DNA from: Candidatus Limnocylindrales bacterium
Lineage (GTDB): Bacteria > Desulfobacterota > Binatia > UBA1149 > CAITLU01
Direction of reading: 5' to 3'
DNA length: 64,000 nt
Assembly: GCA_035626395.1 (NCBI GenBank)
Contig: DASPNR010000039.1
Span: 1-64,000 of the forward strand
Shown: positions 59,798 through 64,000 of the stretch, in pieces
How the letters are laid out: every line of letters starts with the position of its first letter
Position numbering within the stretch: position 1 is the first letter of the stretch
Position numbers and translations under genes: made by a program
Notes under the pieces: model-generated
Seen by the model: the letters and a program-made list of their open reading frames with translations, nothing else
Database searches by the model: none
Told to the model about the DNA's origin: nothing

Positions 59798-61927
59798 TCA
59801 AAGCAGGCCGGCGCCGCGCGCCCAGCGGTACTTGGCGCCGAGCACGGCCACCGGCATCTCGGTCGTATAGGGATAAGCAGGAATTCCGCGCTCCCACAGA
59901 TGGTCGCAGGCCTGCTCCACCTCGACGTCTCCGACCAGGGAAGCCACCACCGGCTTCTCGTGCCCCTTGCCTCGCGCCCGCTCGACGACGTCGGCGAGCA
60001 GCTCGGCAAACACCATCGGCGGCGTAACGATGGTGTGCCAGTAGCCGAGGATCAGCGAGTGAATGCGCGGATCCTCCAGCGCCAGCGCGATGGTGTTGCG
60101 ATAGGTCGAGGGCGGCTCGCCGCCGGTGATGTCGACGGGATTGCCGGCCGCGCCGAAGGGCGGAATGAACTTGCGGAACGCCGCATCGAGGTCCTCGGGC
60201 ATGCGCATCAGCGAAAGCCCATTGTCCACGCACGCATCCGACAGCAGCACGCCGGAGCCGCCGGCGCCGGTGACGATGACGACGTTCTCTCCTTTCGGCG
60301 ACGGCAGCACCGAAAGCCCCCGCGCGAACTCCAGCATGTCGCGAAGCGAGCGCGCCCGCACCACGCCGCACTGGCGCAGCACGTCCTCGTAGATCTTGTC
60401 GTTGCCGGCGAGAGCTCCCGTGTGCGAGGCCGCGGCTCGCGCGCCCAGGGCGGTGCGCCCGGCCTTCAGCATGACGATCGGCTTCGCCTTGGACACGCGC
60501 GAGGCAGCTTCGGCAAAGGCGCGGCCGTCCTTGAGATCCTCGGCATGCATGGCGATGACGGAGGTATTCTCGTCCTGCTCGAAGAACTCGAGCAGATCGT
60601 CCTCGTCGATGTCGGACTTGTTGCCGAGGCCGACGATCGCCGACACGCCCATCCTGGTCGAGCGGGAGAAGCCGATGATCGACATGCCCACGCCGCCGCT
60701 CTGCGAGGACAGCGCGACCTTGCCGCGAACGTCGTAGGCGGTGCAGAACGTCGCGCACAGGTTCTCGGGCGTGTAGTAGAAGCCGTAGATGTTCGGGCCC
60801 ATCACCCGCACGCCGTGGCGGCGCGCCACCTCGAGCATCTGGTCCTGCAGCTCCTTCTCGCCGACCTCCGCAAAGCCCGACGGGATCAGAACCGCCCCGG
60901 CGATGCCCTTGCGGCCGACCTCTTCCATCGCCGCGGCCACCAGTCGTGCAGGGATGGCGAAGACGGCCACGTCGATGTCGCCTTCGACGTCGAGCACGCT
61001 CTTGTACGCGCGGAGGCCCATGATCTCGGGCGCCTTCGGATGAATCGGGTAGATCGCGCCGCGGTAACCGCCCGCGACGAGGTTCTTCATCACCGAGTTG
61101 CCGATCTTGCCTTCTTCGGCCGAGGCGCCGATCACCGCCACCGCGCGCGGCCGCAGGATGCGGCGCATGGCGGCGACGATCTGCTCGCGCGGCAGCCGCA
61201 CCGGCTGCGGGCGCGGCTCGCCGGCGATCGTGATGCGCGCGTCCACGGCCACTGCGCCGTCCGGGCGCGCGAAGATCGGGTTGAGGTCCAGCTCCTCGAT
61301 CTGCGGGAAATCCTCGAGAAGACGCGAGACGCTTTCGATGATCGCCACCAGCGCCGCGTGGTCGACGGCCTTTTCGCCGCGCACGCCGCGCAGAACGTCG
61401 GCGCCGGCGATGTCGCCGAGCATCGCTGCGGCCTGAGCCCGATCGACCGGAGTCATGCGGAACGTGACGTCGCGCAGGACCTCGACCAGCACGCCGCCGA
61501 GGCCGAACGCGACGACCTTGCCGAACGTCGGATCGGTGACGCCGCCGATGAGCACCTCGCGCCCGGGCGCCTCCATCTTCTGCACGAGCACGCCGGCGAT
61601 CCTGGCCTCGGGTGCATGCCGTCGCGCGGCCTCGACCAGCTCGCCGTAGGCGGCTTCCACCCCGGCGACGTCGCGCGCGCCGAGGCGGACGCCGCCGGCC
61701 TCGGTCTTATGAAGGATGTCCGCGGAAACGATCTTGAGCGCGACCGGGAAGCCCATCTGCTCGGCGACGCGGCCCGCCTGCTGCGCCGACTCGGCCAGCC
61801 ATTGTCGCGCCACGGGTATCCCGTACGCGTTGCATACCTCGGCCGCCTCGTGCGCCAGAAGCGCCGTTCGTCCGTCCGCCCGCACCGCCGCCAGCACGTT
61901 CTCCACCGTTGCCCGCTCCGCGTTCAT
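59798..61927 (-). CDS. ADP-forming acyl-CoA synthetase, fused subunits
   Basis: The 709-aa protein has an N-terminal ATP-grasp domain (ALKIVSADILHKTEAGGVRLG; GGVTDPTFGKVVAFGLGG). A CoA-binding Rossmann domain follows from about residue 265 (PRAVAVIGASAEEGKIGNSV), then succinyl-CoA-ligase-like domains with the phospho-histidine loop ASHTGALAG. The beta-then-alpha order is the reverse of many fused acetate-CoA ligases, but it occurs in the family. It makes or uses acyl-CoA with ADP/ATP; the acyl group is unknown. AGGAGG lies just before ATG 61927. Confidence 0.9.
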   Translation of the reverse strand: MNAERATVENVLAAVRADGRTALLAHEAAEVCNAYGIPVARQWLAESAQQAGRVAEQMGFPVALKIVSADILHKTEAGGVRLGARDVAGVEAAYGELVEAARRHAPEARIAGVLVQKMEAPGREVLIGGVTDPTFGKVVAFGLGGVLVEVLRDVTFRMTPVDRAQAAAMLGDIAGADVLRGVRGEKAVDHAALVAIIESVSRLLEDFPQIEELDLNPIFARPDGAVAVDARITIAGEPRPQPVRLPREQIVAAMRRILRPRAVAVIGASAEEGKIGNSVMKNLVAGGYRGAIYPIHPKAPEIMGLRAYKSVLDVEGDIDVAVFAIPARLVAAAMEEVGRKGIAGAVLIPSGFAEVGEKELQDQMLEVARRHGVRVMGPNIYGFYYTPENLCATFCTAYDVRGKVALSSQSGGVGMSIIGFSRSTRMGVSAIVGLGNKSDIDEDDLLEFFEQDENTSVIAMHAEDLKDGRAFAEAASRVSKAKPIVMLKAGRTALGARAAASHTGALAGNDKIYEDVLRQCGVVRARSLRDMLEFARGLSVLPSPKGENVVIVTGAGGSGVLLSDACVDNGLSLMRMPEDLDAAFRKFIPPFGAAGNPVDITGGEPPSTYRNTIALALEDPRIHSLILGYWHTIVTPPMVFAELLADVVERARGKGHEKPVVASLVGDVEVEQACDHLWERGIPAYPYTTEMPVAVLGAKYRWARGAGLL

Positions 61928-61996
61928 CGATCCTCCTGCCGACGCGCCTGCGGCGTCGCGGGCGCGGAGTCTAGTCGCGATGCGGAGAGCATGACA

Positions 61997-62017
61997 GCGC
62001 CCGGCGAGCCTGGGCGC
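61997..62017 (-). terminator. weak hairpin after the glucose-dehydrogenase-like gene
   Basis: A 6-bp GC stem (GCGCCC/GGGCGC) and a 9-nt loop, 33 bp past the stop. There is no T tract. Confidence 0.3.
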
Positions 62018-62049
62018 GCCCGCTCGTGGATTCCTCGTGCCGGTGGCAG

Positions 62050-63975
62050 CTACTGCGGCTCGATCCGGTAGATGGTGTTGTTGCTGATCATGTACAGCTC
62101 CCCGCGCGCGTCCTCGCCCCAGGACACCACACCGGCAAAGAACGCTCCCGCCGATTTCGCGTCATTGGTACGGTCCGTCAGCTCGGTGGCCGCGCCGCCG
62201 GCCACCTCGAACGTGCGAACCCAGGCGCCGCACAGGTCGGAGAAGAAGTAGGTCCCGGCGAAATCGGGCATGGCACAGCCGCGGTAAGCGTAGCCTCCCA
62301 TGACCGCGCAGCCGCGTCCGTGCGTGTACTCGTGCACCGGCATCGTAAAGCCGGTGGGCGGATCCGGACACGGCTCCATCCGGCAACGCGTGCCCTCGAA
62401 GATGCCCCAGCCGTAGTTCTCGCCGCCCGTGCTGGCGCCGGGTGCGAAGTCGATCTCCTCGATCTGCTGGCCGCCGACGTCGCCGATGTAGAGGTCGCCC
62501 GTGAGGCGGTCGAAGCTGAAGCGCCACGGGTTTCGCAGTCCCTTCGACCACACGTACTCGATGTCGCTGGTTCCACCGGCGTAGCCGGGGTTGCTGGCCG
62601 GAACGGTGATGAACGGCGCCGAATCGTGATCGACGTCCAGGCGCAGCAGCTTGCCGAGCAGCAGCGTATCGTCCTGCGAATTGTGGCCGCTGCCGCCGTC
62701 GCCCATGCTCCAGTAAAGATAGCCGTCGCCACCGAACTGGAGCTGCCCGCCGTTGTGGTTGGCCGCTCCCGGATGCGGCACCACGAGCAGCTCCTGACGC
62801 GTCGACTCGTCGGCGACGGTGGGATCGCCTTGATCGACTTCGTAGCGAGCCAGAACCAGGTCGCCCGAGAGGTTGGTGTAGCTGACGAAGAAGCGGCCGT
62901 TGCTGTCGTAGTCTGGGTCGAAGGCCATGCTGAACAGGCCGCGCTCGCCGCCGGTCGTGGTCAGGTTGCTGATGTCGAGGAACGGCGTCGGGTTGACCGT
63001 GCCGTCGACGAGGCTGAGGACGCGGATGTAGCCGGCCCGCTCGGTGACGTACAGGCGGAGCGGATCCAGGCGCGGCGCGGTCAGGAACGTGGGGACCGTG
63101 AAGTCGTCGCTGACGAAGACGGCGTCGATCGCGGTTCCGGCCGCCGGCGCGATGCCCGTGCAAAGCGCGCTCTCGTTCTCGAGCTGGCAGAACGAGGAGC
63201 AGCCGTCGCCGTCGTCCAGATCGCCGTCGTCGCATTCTTCGGGCATTTCGCTGATGCCGTCGCCGCACTCGGGAGGAAGGTTGCAGGCGCAGGTATCGTC
63301 GCAAAGGCCGGGACAGGTGGCGTCGTCGCCATCCTCGCACTCCTGCGAAGGGCCGGCGATGCCGTCGCCGCACACCGGCGACAGGGCGCGCACGAGATCG
63401 TTGTGCGCGTCTTCGTCGATGTCGCGAACCTGATCGAGGTCGCCGGTGGTCGTGCACCCGCCGCGCGTCTCGGCGGCCGAGAAGCCGGCGACCAGCCGTT
63501 CGTAGGCATTGGCCAGGCATCCCTCGCTCGGCGGAAGGCCGCGCACGGCGGTCTTGCCGTAGCAGCGAAGGCCGCCGTGGACGTGGCGGCCGGCGGCCTG
63601 CACCTTGGCGGCGGCGCAGAGACGCGCCTGGTCCGTCTGTTCGGGCGCGAGCAGCGCGTCCACGGCGGCGCGCGCCGCATCCACGATGGCCTGCGCGCCG
63701 CCTTCATCGTCGGCGGTGGCGCACCCGCCGAGAGCCTCGGCCTTGCGGAAAGCCGTGCCCAGCCTTGTTGCGGCCGTCGCGGTGCAGCCAGCGTCGACCG
63801 TTTCGCCACTTCGCAATGCGTGGGCGTGGCAGGAAAACACATCCTTGGCGTAGCGTGCCGCCGCCTTGGTCTTGGAGCCGCCGCAGCGGTCGGCCGCCGG
63901 GTCGGCGGATGCGTTGGCCGCATGGCCGACGACGAGCGCGGCGACCAGCGCTGCGAGAACGAAATGCCGCTTCAT
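62050..63975 (-). CDS. secreted PQQ glucose-dehydrogenase-fold protein with Cys repeats
   Basis: The 641-aa product has a signal peptide (cleavage near ANASA). The N-terminal 180 residues hold two copies of a helical unit of about 58 residues with four spaced cysteines (C-G-G-S-K; SCHAH; AGC; GGC). Then come CGDG...ECEDGDD and CGDG...EECDDGD Myxococcus-type repeats. From about residue 280 there is a six-bladed propeller of the soluble glucose/sorbosone dehydrogenase type, with TERAGYIRVL, GERGLFSMAFDPDY, HNGGQLQFGGDGYLYWSMGDGG and KGLRNPWRFSFD. It may oxidise sugars with PQQ or serve as a binding propeller. GGGAGGG precedes ATG 63975. Confidence 0.85.
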   Translation of the reverse strand: MKRHFVLAALVAALVVGHAANASADPAADRCGGSKTKAAARYAKDVFSCHAHALRSGETVDAGCTATAATRLGTAFRKAEALGGCATADDEGGAQAIVDAARAAVDALLAPEQTDQARLCAAAKVQAAGRHVHGGLRCYGKTAVRGLPPSEGCLANAYERLVAGFSAAETRGGCTTTGDLDQVRDIDEDAHNDLVRALSPVCGDGIAGPSQECEDGDDATCPGLCDDTCACNLPPECGDGISEMPEECDDGDLDDGDGCSSFCQLENESALCTGIAPAAGTAIDAVFVSDDFTVPTFLTAPRLDPLRLYVTERAGYIRVLSLVDGTVNPTPFLDISNLTTTGGERGLFSMAFDPDYDSNGRFFVSYTNLSGDLVLARYEVDQGDPTVADESTRQELLVVPHPGAANHNGGQLQFGGDGYLYWSMGDGGSGHNSQDDTLLLGKLLRLDVDHDSAPFITVPASNPGYAGGTSDIEYVWSKGLRNPWRFSFDRLTGDLYIGDVGGQQIEEIDFAPGASTGGENYGWGIFEGTRCRMEPCPDPPTGFTMPVHEYTHGRGCAVMGGYAYRGCAMPDFAGTYFFSDLCGAWVRTFEVAGGAATELTDRTNDAKSAGAFFAGVVSWGEDARGELYMISNNTIYRIEPQ

Positions 63976-64000
63976 CGATTCCCTCCCCCCGCGCGACGTT

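Noticed and set aside
59900-62071. 723-codon open frame on the plus strand
   Set aside because: It is a shadow of the acyl-CoA synthetase gene, which has conserved motifs and a strong ribosome binding site.

Overview
The window is GC-rich chromosomal DNA from a Gram-negative bacterium, most likely a lineage of the old Deltaproteobacteria such as Binatota (Binatia) or a myxobacterial relative. This is inferred from several secreted proteins with CGDG...EECDDGN cysteine-rich repeats (the 'Myxococcus cysteine-rich repeat'), Thr-rich TTTTTTLP-type linkers, cohesin- and dockerin-like domains, and a catabolic gene set (P450, aldehyde dehydrogenase, acyl-CoA dehydrogenase, TIM-barrel amidohydrolase, ADP-forming acyl-CoA ligase). 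I saw no rRNA, tRNA or CRISPR array.

Region 1 (1-6.9 kb) is an island of broken insertion sequences around two secreted-protein genes. It holds a C-terminally truncated IS21 istA with its 23-bp terminal repeat array, two different IS3-family remnants, and two copies of a 305-bp segment (16-320 and 4449-4753) that starts another transposase. Between them lie an Asp-box (BNR) secreted protein and a dockerin-tailed secreted protein. Region 2 (6.9-24.3 kb) is a mixed chromosomal stretch: VOC protein, PAS histidine kinase, methyltransferase plus membrane protein, a flavin-dependent halogenase-like oxidoreductase, a tandem pair of secreted SGNH hydrolases, Tag glycosylase, then large secreted proteins (VWA/Cys-rich, TPR, beta-helix), a thioredoxin-fold protein and a receiver-CpaE fusion.

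Region 3 (24.6-42.4 kb) carries an RhlE-type helicase, aldehyde dehydrogenase and P450. It continues with a tightly overlapped five-gene tripartite efflux operon (outer-membrane factor, HlyD adaptor, double-ATPase, two ABC-2 permeases), a small membrane protein coupled to a DUF3604 phosphoesterase-like protein, an alpha/beta hydrolase, an HTH protein, Pcm and an amidohydrolase.

Region 4 (42.6-50.9 kb) is the most interesting. Divergent and convergent short operons encode two GT2 glycosyltransferases, a GT4 glycosyltransferase, a PqqD-like peptide-binding protein, an HPr-kinase-like P-loop protein, two nucleotidyltransferase-fold paralogues (one without its catalytic residues) and an ABC exporter. 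This parts list resembles modified lasso-peptide or other RiPP loci, but has no cyclase, no protease and no free precursor gene. The PqqD-like protein ends in a lasso-leader-like YxPPxL tail.

Region 5 (51-64 kb) contains an acyl-CoA dehydrogenase, a DUF4056 protein overlapping a phospholipase D, a cyclase/formamidase-family lipoprotein, a TetR-sterol desaturase operon with a palindromic operator candidate, a cohesin-like lipoprotein, a fused ADP-forming acyl-CoA synthetase and a secreted PQQ-glucose-dehydrogenase-fold protein with cysteine repeats.
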